Positions 27,374 to 35,398 of a stretch of DNA of 64,000 nucleotides are shown here, one piece after another. Source of the stretch: Streptomyces wedmorensis (GTDB lineage: Bacteria; Actinomycetota; Actinomycetes; Streptomycetales; Streptomycetaceae); the NCBI RefSeq assembly GCF_000716445.1, contig NZ_JNWK01000002.1, positions 186,001-250,000 on the forward strand, read 5' to 3'. Numbering within the stretch: the stretch's first letter is position 1; each line of letters starts with the position of its first letter. The notes below the pieces were generated by a model. That model was not told the origin of the DNA. It saw only the letters and a program-made list of their open reading frames with translations, and made no database searches. The translations under genes were made by a program, and so were the position numbers.

Positions 27374-28744
27374 CTACGGGGCGATGTTCTGGTTGAGCCG
27401 GAACACGTTGTCGGGGTCGTAGCGGCGCTTGACCGTGCGGAGCCGGTCGTAGTTCTGGCGGTAGTTGACCCGCACCCGGTCCTGGTCGTCGGTGTCCATG
27501 AAGTTCACGTACCCGCCCTCCTGGGTGTGCGGGCGCAGCGCCTCGTCGTAGGCACGGGTCCAGGCGATGTTCCGCTCGGAGTCCGCCGGGTCGGTCCAGG
27601 TGCCGCCGAAGGAGTGCGAGAAGACGGCGTCCCGGTAGGCGAAGGCGGTGTCCTGCGGCCCCACCTCGTGGCATGCCCCGTCGATCGGGAAGATCGCCGT
27701 GTCCGACTCCAGCGACGGCATCGTCTCGCCGTACGCCACGTGGGCCGCGATCGCGCCCTCGGAGAGCTCACGGCTGAAGTTCCCCTTCCAGTAGTGGTGG
27801 AGCCCCGGCGGCAGCTGCTCGTCGAAGAGGGTGTTGATCACCGGGTACGGCATCCGGTCCATGAACCGGCCGACGACCGGGCCGAGCCCGTCCAGGCGGG
27901 CGAGGACCTTCTCGTCCTCCGTCACCGAACCGGTGAAGCAGGTGAACGCGGCGCAGATCGGGCGGCCGTGCCAGCGCTCCGGCAGGAACGGCTCCTGGGG
28001 GCCGAGCGCGATCACGAAGATCGAGTTGAGCTCGACCGGCGCCGCCGCGTTCATCGCCTGCCAGGCGCGTGCCACGTCCCCGTCCAGCGGGTAGCAGGTG
28101 ATCCCGCCGAAGACCACGTCGACCGGGTGCAGCCGGTAGGCGAGCGAGGTGACGACGCCGAAGTTCCCGCCGCCGCCGCGCAGCGCCCAGAACAGGTCCG
28201 CGTTCCGCTCGGCGTCGCAGGTCACGAGCGCGCCCTCGGCGGTCACCACGTCCGCCGCGACCAGGTTGTCGCAGCTCAGTCCGCAGCGGCGGGCCAGGTG
28301 CCCCATGCCGCCGCCGAGCGTCAGGCCGCCGAGGCCGGTCGTGGAGACCACCCCGCCGGTCGTGGCCAGCCCGAAGGCGTGGGTGGCGTGGTTGAAGTCG
28401 CCCCAGGTGGCGCCGCCCTCGGCGCGGGCCGTACGGGCCTTCGGATCGACCCGCACGCCCCGCATCCGGGACAGGTCGACCACGAGGCCGTCGTCCACGG
28501 TGCCGAAGCCGGCGACCGAGTGGGAGCCGCCCCGCACGGCGAGCGGAAGGTCGTGCTCCCGGGCGTACAGCACCGCCGCGATCACGTCACCGGCGTCCAC
28601 GGCGTGGACGACGACGGCCGGCCGGCGGTCGTGCAGGGCGTTGTAGACCCGGCGGGAGACGTCGTACGACGGGTCGCCGGGCGTCACGACGGTGCCGCGC
28701 GCGGCACCGCGAAGCGTGTCCAGGGAGTTGGTCGTGGTGGTCAT
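27374..28744 (-). CDS. FAD-binding oxidoreductase, BBE family
   Basis: 456 residues. The N-terminal PCMH-type FAD domain carries VRGGSHSVAGFG (His75, the usual site of covalent 8-alpha-histidyl FAD) and GLSCDNLVAADVV, whose Cys158 is placed where bicovalent members have the second flavin link. The C-terminal berberine-bridge-like segment ends YDPDNVFRLNQNI. It oxidises an unknown alcohol or sugar-like substrate. A LuxR-type regulator gene lies directly upstream on the same strand, separated by a palindrome-rich spacer. Confidence 0.88.
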   Translation of the reverse strand: MTTTTNSLDTLRGAARGTVVTPGDPSYDVSRRVYNALHDRRPAVVVHAVDAGDVIAAVLYAREHDLPLAVRGGSHSVAGFGTVDDGLVVDLSRMRGVRVDPKARTARAEGGATWGDFNHATHAFGLATTGGVVSTTGLGGLTLGGGMGHLARRCGLSCDNLVAADVVTAEGALVTCDAERNADLFWALRGGGGNFGVVTSLAYRLHPVDVVFGGITCYPLDGDVARAWQAMNAAAPVELNSIFVIALGPQEPFLPERWHGRPICAAFTCFTGSVTEDEKVLARLDGLGPVVGRFMDRMPYPVINTLFDEQLPPGLHHYWKGNFSRELSEGAIAAHVAYGETMPSLESDTAIFPIDGACHEVGPQDTAFAYRDAVFSHSFGGTWTDPADSERNIAWTRAYDEALRPHTQEGGYVNFMDTDDQDRVRVNYRQNYDRLRTVKRRYDPDNVFRLNQNIAP

Positions 28745-28782
28745 GGATCCGGTGTAGCCCCGTGGGCCGCGGGCCCGCATCG

Positions 28783-28833
28783 CCCGGACCGCCCATGGGC
28801 GGTCCGGGCGCCGCATGGGTTGTACGGCCCATG
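28783..28833. promoter_or_regulatory. 26-bp palindrome plus CATGGG-N8-CCCATG repeat
   Basis: Bases 28783-28808 are a perfect palindrome: CCCGGACC and GGTCCGGG flank the self-complementary GCCCATGGGC. A second inverted repeat, CATGGG (28814-28819) and CCCATG (28828-28833), follows at once and reuses the CCCATG word. The spacer lies between the LuxR-type gene end (28849) and the oxidoreductase start (28744). It may be an operator for the oxidoreductase, or a terminator of the regulator gene, or both. Confidence 0.6.
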
Positions 28834-28848
28834 GCGCGGCCCGCCGCG

Positions 28849-30615
28849 TCAGACCAGGTCGTGCGCGTACGCGTAGGCCGTGGCGGCGGCACGGGAGCCG
28901 ACGCCGAGCTTGGCGAAGATGTTGTTCAGGTGACGGCCCACGGTGTGCTCGCTGATCACCAGGGCGTGGGCGATGTCCCGGTTGGTGCCGCCGGCGGCGA
29001 CGAGCCGCAGGACCTCCGCCTCGCGGGCGGTCAGACCGCCGGGCAGCCGCCGCCGCTTCCCGCCGGAGAGCAGCGCCGCCGCGCGCCGGGCGTCCGGCAC
29101 GGCCCCGAGCCGCTCGAACACGGCCCGCGCGGCGCCCAGCTCCAGCCGGGCGGCCTCCTCGTCGCCCGCCGCCCGGCAGGCCGCCGCGAGCAGCATCCGC
29201 ACCTGCGCGGCCTCGTACGGCACCCGCAGCTCCAGCCATCCGGCGAGCGCCCGCCGCAGCGGCGGCAGCGCGGCCCCGTGGGAGGCCAGGGCGACCGCGC
29301 CGGCCGCCGTGTCGGCCATCGCCCGCAGCAGGGGCACGTCCGCGGCCAGCGCGTCCAGGTCCGCCGCCGCCTCCGTCGCACCGGCCACGTCCCGGACGGC
29401 GAGGGCCACCTCGGTGCGGGCGGCGAGCAGCCGGGCCCGGCCCAGGAGGTCGTGGCGCGGGTCGCTCTGGCAGGCGAGCGCCAGTTCGACGCCCGCGACC
29501 GCCGCGTCGGCCCGGCCCTGCGCCAGGCGCAGCAGCGCCAGCCCCGGCTGCGGGATCCGGCCCAGCTCGTGCGCGTGGGCGTACGACACCGCGGCCGCGT
29601 CGAGCCGGCCCTGCCGTCGCTGCACGTCCCCGGCGGCGTAGTACGCGGCCGCCGCCGACTCCAGGCAGTCCACCGGCACCTCCCGGCACGCGAGCCGGGC
29701 CTCCGCCTCGGCCGGTTCCCACGCCCCGAGCAGGTCGAGGACCTCCACGCGGTGGGCTCTGCAGACGCCCCGGAAGGGGTTCTCGCCGGAGGGGACGGTC
29801 ATGGGGAGGGGGGCCGGGGACGCGGCCGGGCCGGCGGCCGCGTCCGTCGTCGAGCGGCCCGACCACGGCGGCGCGCACCACTCCATCGCCGCGTTCGTCC
29901 ACTCCACGGCGCGGCCGAGGTCGGCGGCCTCCATGCACTGGGTGAGGGCGAGGCAGTAGAGCCAGCCCGTGAACATGCCGGTGAGCTCCCCGGCGGAGAC
30001 GGCGCACATGGCGTCGTCGAGGAGGGCGAGGGCCTGGGCGCGGCGGCCGTCGGCGAGGAGGACGGCGGCCTCGGCCTGGCGGCTCAGGGCGAGCAGGTCG
30101 GGGCTGCCGGAGCGGAGGGCGAGGCGGGTCATCCGGTGGGCGGCGGCGAGGGCCGCGGCCCGGTCGCCGTGCTGCTCGGCCTCCTCGGCGTCCGTCCAGG
30201 CGAGGAAGCACTGCTCGGGGCACGGGGGCAGGTCCGCCAGGTGGTGCCTGGCCCGGTGGAGCCAGCCGGAGGCCGCCGCGGGCCGCCCGAGACCCCGGTA
30301 CTCGAAGTACAGCCACCAGGAGGCGAGCCCGGCGCCCCGGTGGTCGCCGGCTGCGAGGAAGGCGGCGTGCGCGCGGAGCCTGGCGGTGACGGACTCGTCG
30401 ACGTGCCCCGACCACCAGGCCGCGTCGGCGAGCGCGGACAGGTCGTCGGCGGTCAGCGCGCGCGAGGGGTGCCGGTCGTGGGCGTGCAGCAGCGCGTACA
30501 CCTCCGCCCAGGACTCCCGGCCGGCGGCCTCACGGGCCCGCTCGACCACGTCCGCCGACCCGGCCGTGGTGGTTCCGTCGGCGGCGGTGGCCGTGTGCGT
30601 CACCGGTGCGGACAT
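28849..30615 (-). CDS. LuxR-type regulator with TPR-like sensor region
   Basis: 588 residues. The body is Ala-rich helical repeats (AALAAAHRMTRLAL, DAAAVSYAHAHELGR) of the kind seen in large LuxR/LAL regulators, but there is no N-terminal P-loop. The last about 60 residues are a LuxR helix-turn-helix (LTAREAEVLRLVAAGGTNRD, SEHTVGRHLNNIFAKL). The ATG at 30615 has GAGGTGAGG upstream; a GTG at 30624 is an alternative. It probably controls the oxidoreductase downstream, judged by neighbourhood only. Confidence 0.85.
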   Translation of the reverse strand: MSAPVTHTATAADGTTTAGSADVVERAREAAGRESWAEVYALLHAHDRHPSRALTADDLSALADAAWWSGHVDESVTARLRAHAAFLAAGDHRGAGLASWWLYFEYRGLGRPAAASGWLHRARHHLADLPPCPEQCFLAWTDAEEAEQHGDRAAALAAAHRMTRLALRSGSPDLLALSRQAEAAVLLADGRRAQALALLDDAMCAVSAGELTGMFTGWLYCLALTQCMEAADLGRAVEWTNAAMEWCAPPWSGRSTTDAAAGPAASPAPLPMTVPSGENPFRGVCRAHRVEVLDLLGAWEPAEAEARLACREVPVDCLESAAAAYYAAGDVQRRQGRLDAAAVSYAHAHELGRIPQPGLALLRLAQGRADAAVAGVELALACQSDPRHDLLGRARLLAARTEVALAVRDVAGATEAAADLDALAADVPLLRAMADTAAGAVALASHGAALPPLRRALAGWLELRVPYEAAQVRMLLAAACRAAGDEEAARLELGAARAVFERLGAVPDARRAAALLSGGKRRRLPGGLTAREAEVLRLVAAGGTNRDIAHALVISEHTVGRHLNNIFAKLGVGSRAAATAYAYAHDLV

Positions 30616-30656
30616 GGCCCTCACCTCTTCCCGGTCCTTTCAGGGTAGGACCGGGA

Positions 30657-30701
30657 ACGCCCGAGGGCCCCGCGACCGACAGGTCGGGGGCCCTCGGGCG
30701 T
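30657..30701 (-). terminator. Hairpin between fprA-like gene and LuxR-type gene
   Basis: Perfect 15-base arms ACGCCCGAGGGCCCC and GGGGCCCTCGGGCGT over a 15-base loop that itself holds CGACC/GGTCG. It lies 12 bases past the stop of the FprA-type reductase gene, so it should end that transcript. Confidence 0.8.
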
Positions 30702-30712
30702 GACTGCCGCGA

Positions 30713-32083
30713 CTACTGGATCGCGCCGCTGGCGCGCAGCATGTCCTCGCGCTCGACGATCTTCACGCGCTCGCGGCCCTGCGGCTCGCCCAGCGCCTTC
30801 TCGGCCGCGTCGAGGGCGTACCAGCCCTCCCACGTCGTGTAGGTGAGGCCCTTGCCCTCCAGGAAGGACACGATCGCGTCCGTCTCGGGGGTCTCGGGCG
30901 TCAGCAGACGGCCGTTGGCGAAGTCGTCCAGGAGGTTGGCGACGGTCTCGTTGGCGTCGCCCTTGGTGTGGCCGATGAGGCCGACGGGGCCGCGCCGGAT
31001 CCAGCCGGTGCAGTACGTGGAGGCCATGGGCTCGCCGGACTCCTCGATCACGCGGCCGCCCTGGTCGGGGATGGTGCCGGTCGTGGTGTCCCACGGGATC
31101 TTCGGGAGCTCATCGGAGAGGTAGCCGACCGCGCGGTAGACGGCGGAGACGTCCCAGTCGGTGGTGGCGCCGGTGCCCTTGACGTTGCCGGTGCCGTCGA
31201 GCTCCGTGCGCTCGGTGCGCAGGCCCACGACCTTGCCGTCCTCGCCGAGGATCTCGACGGGCGACTCGAAGAAGTGCAGGAAGAGCTTGTGCGGGCGGTC
31301 GCCGGTGTCGCGGATCGCCCAGTTCTCCAGGGTCTTCGCGACCATGTCGGTCTGCTTGTTCTTGCGCCGCTCGGCGATCGAGCCCTCGTCGTAGTCGATG
31401 TCCTCGGGGTTGACGATGACCTCGATGTTCGGTGAGTGGTCGAGCTCGCGCAGCTCCATCGGGCTGAACTTCGCCTGCGCGGGGCCGCGACGGCCGAAGA
31501 CGTGCACTTCGAGGGCCTTGTTGGCCTTGAGGCCCTCGTAGACGTTCGCAGGGATCTCGGTCGGCAGCAGCTCGTCCGCCGTCTTCGCGAGGATGCGGGC
31601 GATGTCGAGCGCCACGTTGCCGACGCCCAGGACGGCGACCTTCTCGGCCTCCAGGGGCCAGGTGCGCGGGACGTCCGGGTGGCCGTCGTACCAGGACGCG
31701 AAGTCGGCGGCGCCGTACGAGCCGTCGAGCTCGACGCCGGGTATGCGGAGCTCGCGGTCGGCCATGGCGCCGGTCGAGAAGACCACGGCGTCGTAGAAGG
31801 CGCGCAGGTCGTCCAGGTGTATGTCGGTGCCGTAGTCGACGTTGCCGAACAGGCGGACCTGCGGCTTGTCGAGCACCTGGTGCAGCGCGGTGATGATGCC
31901 CTTGATGCGCGGGTGGTCGGGCGCCACGCCGTAGCGGATCAGGCCGAAGGGGGCGGGCATCCGCTCGAAGATGTCGATGGACACGCCCGGCTCGGCGGCG
32001 GCGTCGGACTTCAGCAGCGCGTCGGCGGCGTAGATGCCGGCGGGGCCGGCGCCGACGATCGCGACCCGGAGGGGGCGGGGCAT
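30713..32083 (-). CDS. fprA: FprA-type ferredoxin/adrenodoxin-NADP+ reductase
   Basis: 456-residue flavoprotein that moves electrons between NADPH and ferredoxins, for example for cytochrome P450s. The N-terminal FAD site is VAIVGAGPAGIYAADAL, then FGLIRYGVAPDHPRIKG, and a second nucleotide site VLGVGNVALDIARIL with the following GRRGPAQAKFSP. The C-terminus has GWIRRGPVGLIGHTKGD. Length and motifs fit the FprA/adrenodoxin reductase family. An iron-box-like sequence and a 5' hairpin lie upstream, so iron control is likely. Confidence 0.92.
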   Translation of the reverse strand: MPRPLRVAIVGAGPAGIYAADALLKSDAAAEPGVSIDIFERMPAPFGLIRYGVAPDHPRIKGIITALHQVLDKPQVRLFGNVDYGTDIHLDDLRAFYDAVVFSTGAMADRELRIPGVELDGSYGAADFASWYDGHPDVPRTWPLEAEKVAVLGVGNVALDIARILAKTADELLPTEIPANVYEGLKANKALEVHVFGRRGPAQAKFSPMELRELDHSPNIEVIVNPEDIDYDEGSIAERRKNKQTDMVAKTLENWAIRDTGDRPHKLFLHFFESPVEILGEDGKVVGLRTERTELDGTGNVKGTGATTDWDVSAVYRAVGYLSDELPKIPWDTTTGTIPDQGGRVIEESGEPMASTYCTGWIRRGPVGLIGHTKGDANETVANLLDDFANGRLLTPETPETDAIVSFLEGKGLTYTTWEGWYALDAAEKALGEPQGRERVKIVEREDMLRASGAIQ

Positions 32084-32109
32084 GACGGGATTCCCTTCGC
32101 AAGCGACGT

Positions 32110-32124
32110 GGCGGCGAAGCCGCC
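32110..32124 (-). other. Hairpin in the fprA-like 5' leader
   Basis: GGCGGC-GAA-GCCGCC on the plus strand forms a 6-bp GC stem with a 3-base loop. It sits between the iron box and the fprA-like start codon, so it would be in the mRNA leader. It may affect mRNA stability or translation. Confidence 0.4.
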
Positions 32125-32129
32125 GACAC

Positions 32130-32148
32130 TTAGGTCACCCTAAATAAT
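32130..32148 (-). promoter_or_regulatory. Iron box (DmdR/IdeR type) upstream of fprA-like gene
   Basis: TTAGGTCACCCTAA (32130-32143) and the following AT-rich bases match the actinobacterial iron-box consensus TWAGGTWAGSCTWACCTWA at about 14 of 19 positions. It lies about 50-65 bases upstream of the start at 32083, where a repressor could cover the promoter. It suggests control of the reductase by a DtxR-family iron regulator. Confidence 0.55.
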
Positions 32149-32198
32149 TTCTTTCACGGAGTGGTACCCGGGCCCGGTCTATGGACTCATAAGGCGGA

Positions 32199-32215
32199 CT
32201 TATGGCGTCCATAAG
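32199..32215. promoter_or_regulatory. Inverted repeat CTTATGG-CGT-CCATAAG
   Basis: Perfect 7-base arms around CGT in the spacer between the membrane protein gene end (32243) and the fprA-like promoter. It is AT-richer than its surroundings, and another CATAAG lies at 32188-32193. It is an operator candidate; as a terminator it lacks a T run. Confidence 0.4.
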
Positions 32216-32242
32216 CGAGTGCATGAATGAGCGCGTGGGCGC

Positions 32243-33055
32243 TCAGAAGCCGCCGACGCCGAGGAGCGCCATGACCGTGGCCGTGACCGCGCCGGCGGCG
32301 CCGAGGAGGCCGATGAGGAGACCCGTCGACGCCAGGGTGACGTCCAGCCACCACATGGCCCGGGTCCGCAGGACGACCACGCGCCCCGGGTCCCGCGGGT
32401 CATAGGCGACGTCGATGGTCCACGCGGGGGCGAACTTCCGCACGGTGCGGTGCAGCCCCATCGGGTCGACGTACACGTAGGTGCCCGGCTCCCCGGAGAC
32501 CCGGTCGGCGGCGACCGTGACCCCGCGCTTGCGCAGGTACCACTCCTCGTACGGCGGGTACGCGCCCCCCGCGCCGAGGATCAGGAACAGCAGCCCGAAG
32601 AGGCCGCCCGGGATGATCGCGATCAGGGCGACCGGGTGCCCCGTGACGCACACGAGCACGCAGAGGGCGACGATCACGAGGAGGCCGTGGAGTGCCCCCC
32701 GCTTCAGCCTGCGGAAGAGCCGCACGGCATGCAGGTCGGCCAGGCGGTTGCCCGATATGTACGTGATGCCGTCGACCGGCTCGGACCGCTCCGGCAGGGC
32801 CCCGTTCACGGCGTCGGCGAACGCCGCCGCGGCCGCCCCGTCCACCTCCTCCAGCCGGTACACGGCCGGCGTCGCCCCGGTCAGGGCGGCCAGCTCGACG
32901 GCGACGGCCCTTCCCTCGGCGCGGACCCGGCCGACCGCCATCAGCGGGATGTGCACCTCCTCCTGAGCCGTACGCAGGAGCAGGGCCTCGCCCTCGACGC
33001 GCAGACCGGTGCCCCGGGGGCCCGGGAGGGCGGGTATCGGCGACATGATCGACAT
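32243..33055 (-). CDS. Membrane protein, DUF3592-like
   Basis: About 270 residues. A soluble N-terminal part (RVEGEALLLRTAQEEVHIPL) is followed by two closely spaced helices (LHGLLVIVALCVLVCVTG, VALIAIIPGGLFGLLFLILG). Next comes a beta domain (YVYVDPMGLHRTVRKFAP, IDVAYDPRDPGRVVVLR), and a last pair of helices ends the protein. The AYDPRDPGRV segment is of DUF3592 type. Starts at 33055 and 33046 are both possible; neither has a strong ribosome site. Function unknown. Confidence 0.7.
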   Translation of the reverse strand: MSIMSPIPALPGPRGTGLRVEGEALLLRTAQEEVHIPLMAVGRVRAEGRAVAVELAALTGATPAVYRLEEVDGAAAAAFADAVNGALPERSEPVDGITYISGNRLADLHAVRLFRRLKRGALHGLLVIVALCVLVCVTGHPVALIAIIPGGLFGLLFLILGAGGAYPPYEEWYLRKRGVTVAADRVSGEPGTYVYVDPMGLHRTVRKFAPAWTIDVAYDPRDPGRVVVLRTRAMWWLDVTLASTGLLIGLLGAAGAVTATVMALLGVGGF

Positions 33056-33299
33056 GGCGCGATCGTAAAGGGCGGTCTGACGGTCGGTGAAGCCCTTGGC
33101 CACCGTGCGCATTCGCTTGACGGCTGTCCGGCGGAATGCACCCTGTCCAGTGAAATGGGCACGGCGGCAGGGTGGGGTGGCGTACGTCGACGAGATCGGC
33201 GCGTACCGCGCGGCCTGAGGGTGCTCTACGAGGGGTCGGCGGGAGGCGGCCGGCGGGGCGGGTCAGCCCCTCAGGAGCGTGACGACCAGCCGGCCGATG

Positions 33300-33715
33300 T
33301 CGGGGCACGACGGTCACCAGGACGCGGTGCTGCCGGATCAGAGACACGATGGGGTCGAGTCGGGCGGCCATGGCCTCGGGGCCGAGGCCCGGCAGCACCG
33401 TCGGTGCGAACTCGCGGATCCTCGTCGCCACCGCCTCCGGCTCCGCCACCTCGTGGAAATAGGAGCCATACGGCGACTTGTTGACGACTTGGCATACCGT
33501 CCGTTCGAAAAAACCGCCGGTTTGCAGGGCGGCGTCGATCCGCTTCGCCACGTCCAGCTGCGGCTTTCGAATTCCCTGCTCGAACAGTCCGATTAGGCGC
33601 CCGAAACGAACATTAGGGCGGCCGGCTCGCCCCGCGTGGGCCCGGCGTCCTCTCGGCGTTCCTTCAGGGCCTCGCCGAAGTACTCCCACGCCTTGTTTCG
33701 CCTGGTCTTGGCCAT
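33300..33715 (-). pseudogene. Decayed XRE/DUF5753 regulator
   Basis: From the ATG at 33715 one frame reads MAKTRRNKAWEYFGEALKER... and stops at about 33595. A second frame then continues with LIGLFEQGIRKPQLDVAKRI, KSPYGSYFHEVAEPEAVATR and AMAARLDPIVSLIRQ. Together these are the start, helix-turn-helix end and part of the DUF5753 domain of a Streptomyces XRE regulator. A one-base indel near 33600 breaks the frame. About 70 residues are missing after TVLPGL, and the C-terminus is lost after VTVVP. No coding sequence is evident between 33056 and 33299. Confidence 0.75.
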
Positions 33716-33808
33716 GGGTTAACTCCCCAATCCTGCGCCGCAGTTGTACAGACCGCGCGTCTGCCGATTCTACGGATCTGCCCCCACCCTGGAGAGGCGA
33801 AGCGGGAA

Positions 33809-34069
33809 ATGGATTCAGAAAGGCATACGTTGGTGAAGGAAGACATCAAGAAGACGACCACGGGGGCAGTCGGAGCCGCACAGGAGGCGGTGGCGGAATT
33901 GCGCGAGGCGTTGGCGAGGGCCGGAATCAGGTTGCCGTCGCAGGGGCTTGGCGTCGTCACGCTCGCGGCCGAGCCGCCGAGGCCGCTCGTGGAATCGGGA
34001 TGCTGCACGGTGGAAACGGCTCGGCTGCTCGCGGCCGCCGTACTGCCGAGGGAGGAGAGTCGAACGTGA
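33809..34069 (+). CDS. Small conserved Streptomyces protein
   Basis: 86 residues. The pattern is a helix (EAVAELREALARAGIRLPS), then a short motif ending PRPLVESGCCTVETARLLAA. I recognise this type as common beside XRE/DUF5753 regulators in Streptomyces, but it has no assigned function. The ATG at 33809 is used; an in-frame GTG at 33833 is possible. It is divergent from the decayed regulator and overlaps the next gene (GTGA). Confidence 0.65.
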   Translation: MDSERHTLVKEDIKKTTTGAVGAAQEAVAELREALARAGIRLPSQGLGVVTLAAEPPRPLVESGCCTVETARLLAAAVLPREESRT

Positions 34070-34281
34070 CGCTGCCCATCGGGTCGTACGTCGTGGAGAT
34101 CAGCACCGGGCGGGTGGGGACGGTGATGGGGCATGAGGGGCCGTACGTCCAGATCCGGCCGCTGGGGGGCGGGCGGGAGTGGGACGTGGAGCCGGAGGAG
34201 GTGCGGGAGGCGACGTCGTCGGAGCGGCTGAGCGCCGCGACGGCGCACGCGAACGCGCGGAGCAGGGGAGAGGTGCCCTGA
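34066..34281 (+). CDS. Small conserved Streptomyces protein (DUF-type, GREWDV motif)
   Basis: 71 residues, beginning VTLPIGSYVVEISTGRVG and containing GHEGPYVQIRPLGGGREWDV. It looks like a small beta-barrel (SH3- or KOW-like) by strand pattern; this is inference. The GTG at 34066 overlaps the upstream stop and has GGGAGGAGAG before it. With the preceding gene and the broken regulator it forms a unit seen repeatedly in Streptomyces. Confidence 0.7.
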   Translation: MTLPIGSYVVEISTGRVGTVMGHEGPYVQIRPLGGGREWDVEPEEVREATSSERLSAATAHANARSRGEVP

Positions 34282-34296
34282 GGGGCACCGTATGCG

Positions 34297-34339
34297 CGGG
34301 AACGGGCCGGTACGCGGAGTGCGTACCGGCCCGTTCCCG
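34297..34339. terminator. Bidirectional terminator
   Basis: Perfect 19-base arms CGGGAACGGGCCGGTACGC (34297-34315) and its complement (34321-34339) with loop GGAGT. It separates the convergent small gene (ends 34281) and sigma factor gene (ends 34349). Confidence 0.9.
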
Positions 34340-34348
34340 TGCGCGCGG

Positions 34349-35296
34349 TCAGGACGTGTGGCCGCGGCGGCGGATCTGCTGGACTTCGCGGGTGATGGCC
34401 CAGGCGTCGGCGACGGGGCCGAGGTGGGCGAGCTTGTCGGGGTTGAGGACGGCGCGGATGGTCTGGATGTGGCCGTCGAGGACGTCGAGGGCGAGGGCCT
34501 GGAGGACGCGGCCGTCGCGGTCGCGGTAGATGGCGCCCGGCTGGCCGTTGATGTCGCGGGGCTCGCAGGTGATGTCGAGGGCGAGGAGCGAGGGGAAGAC
34601 GGAGCCGAGGAGGCGGGAGACGTTGTCGGCGCCGTGGATGGTGCGGGCGAAGTTGGGGGCCTTGCCGCCGCCGTCGCCGACGAGCTGGACGTCGGCGGAG
34701 AGGAGGGTCTGGAGTCCGCCGATGTCGCCGGTCCGGAGGGCGTCGAAGAAGCGGTCGGCGAGTTCCTGGCGTTCCTGGCGGTCGGCTTCGAAGCGGGGGC
34801 GGCCGTCGTGCATGTGGCGGCGGGCTCGGACGAGGAGCTGACGGCAGGCGGCCTCGGAGCGGTCGACGGCGGCGGCGATGTCCTCGAAGTCGAAGGCGAA
34901 GACCTCGCGGAGGAGGAAGACGGCCCGTTCGAGGGGGCTGAGGCGTTCGAGGAGGAGGAGCGCGGCCATGGAGACGGAGTCGGCGAGTTCCACCGAGCGG
35001 ACCGGGTCCTGGTAGGGGTCGGTGAGGAGGGGTTCGGGGAACCAGGGGCCGACGTACTCCTCGCGGCGGACGCGGGCGGAGCGGAGGACGTCGATGGAGA
35101 GGCGGGTGATGGTGGTGGAGAGGAAGGCCTTGGTGGAGGTGGGGCGGGTGGGGGAGGCGTCGAAGCGGAGCCAGGTCTCCTGCACGGCGTCCTCGGCCTC
35201 GCTGACGCTGCCCAGGATGCGGTAGGCGATCGAGAACAGCAGGGGGCGCAGTTCCTCGAACTCCTCGACCTTGCCCATGACGTCGTCCTCGCTCAT
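34349..35296 (-). CDS. sigJ: ECF41-type RNA polymerase sigma factor (SigJ-like)
   Basis: 315 residues. Sigma region 2 (LLFSIAYRILGSVSEAEDAV, STTITRLSIDVLR) and region 4 (LSPLERAVFLLREVFAFDFE, SEAACRQLLVRARRHM) are followed by a SnoaL-like C-terminal extension of about 110 residues with DGGGK and the late NPDKL motif. That fused extension replaces an anti-sigma factor and is diagnostic of ECF41. The ATG at 35296 has GAGGAAG upstream. The adjacent carboxymuconolactone decarboxylase-like gene is the typical ECF41 partner. Confidence 0.92.
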   Translation of the reverse strand: MSEDDVMGKVEEFEELRPLLFSIAYRILGSVSEAEDAVQETWLRFDASPTRPTSTKAFLSTTITRLSIDVLRSARVRREEYVGPWFPEPLLTDPYQDPVRSVELADSVSMAALLLLERLSPLERAVFLLREVFAFDFEDIAAAVDRSEAACRQLLVRARRHMHDGRPRFEADRQERQELADRFFDALRTGDIGGLQTLLSADVQLVGDGGGKAPNFARTIHGADNVSRLLGSVFPSLLALDITCEPRDINGQPGAIYRDRDGRVLQALALDVLDGHIQTIRAVLNPDKLAHLGPVADAWAITREVQQIRRRGHTS

Positions 35297-35398
35297 GACG
35301 GCTTCCTCTCCCCGTTTCCCCGTTGCGGTGCGTCCGCGTCCGTGTTGCGCGCCGGCGTGACGCGGACGCACCATGATCATCCAGATGTGGGGCGGCCT

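Noticed and set aside
26771..28876. 701-codon plus-strand frame over the TerB and oxidoreductase genes
   Set aside because: Shadow of two real genes; both have strong family motifs in other frames.
33056..33299. Further gene or DUF397 partner next to the broken regulator
   Set aside because: No reading frame in this stretch has a recognisable motif or ribosome site; only the end of the regulator remnant was supported.
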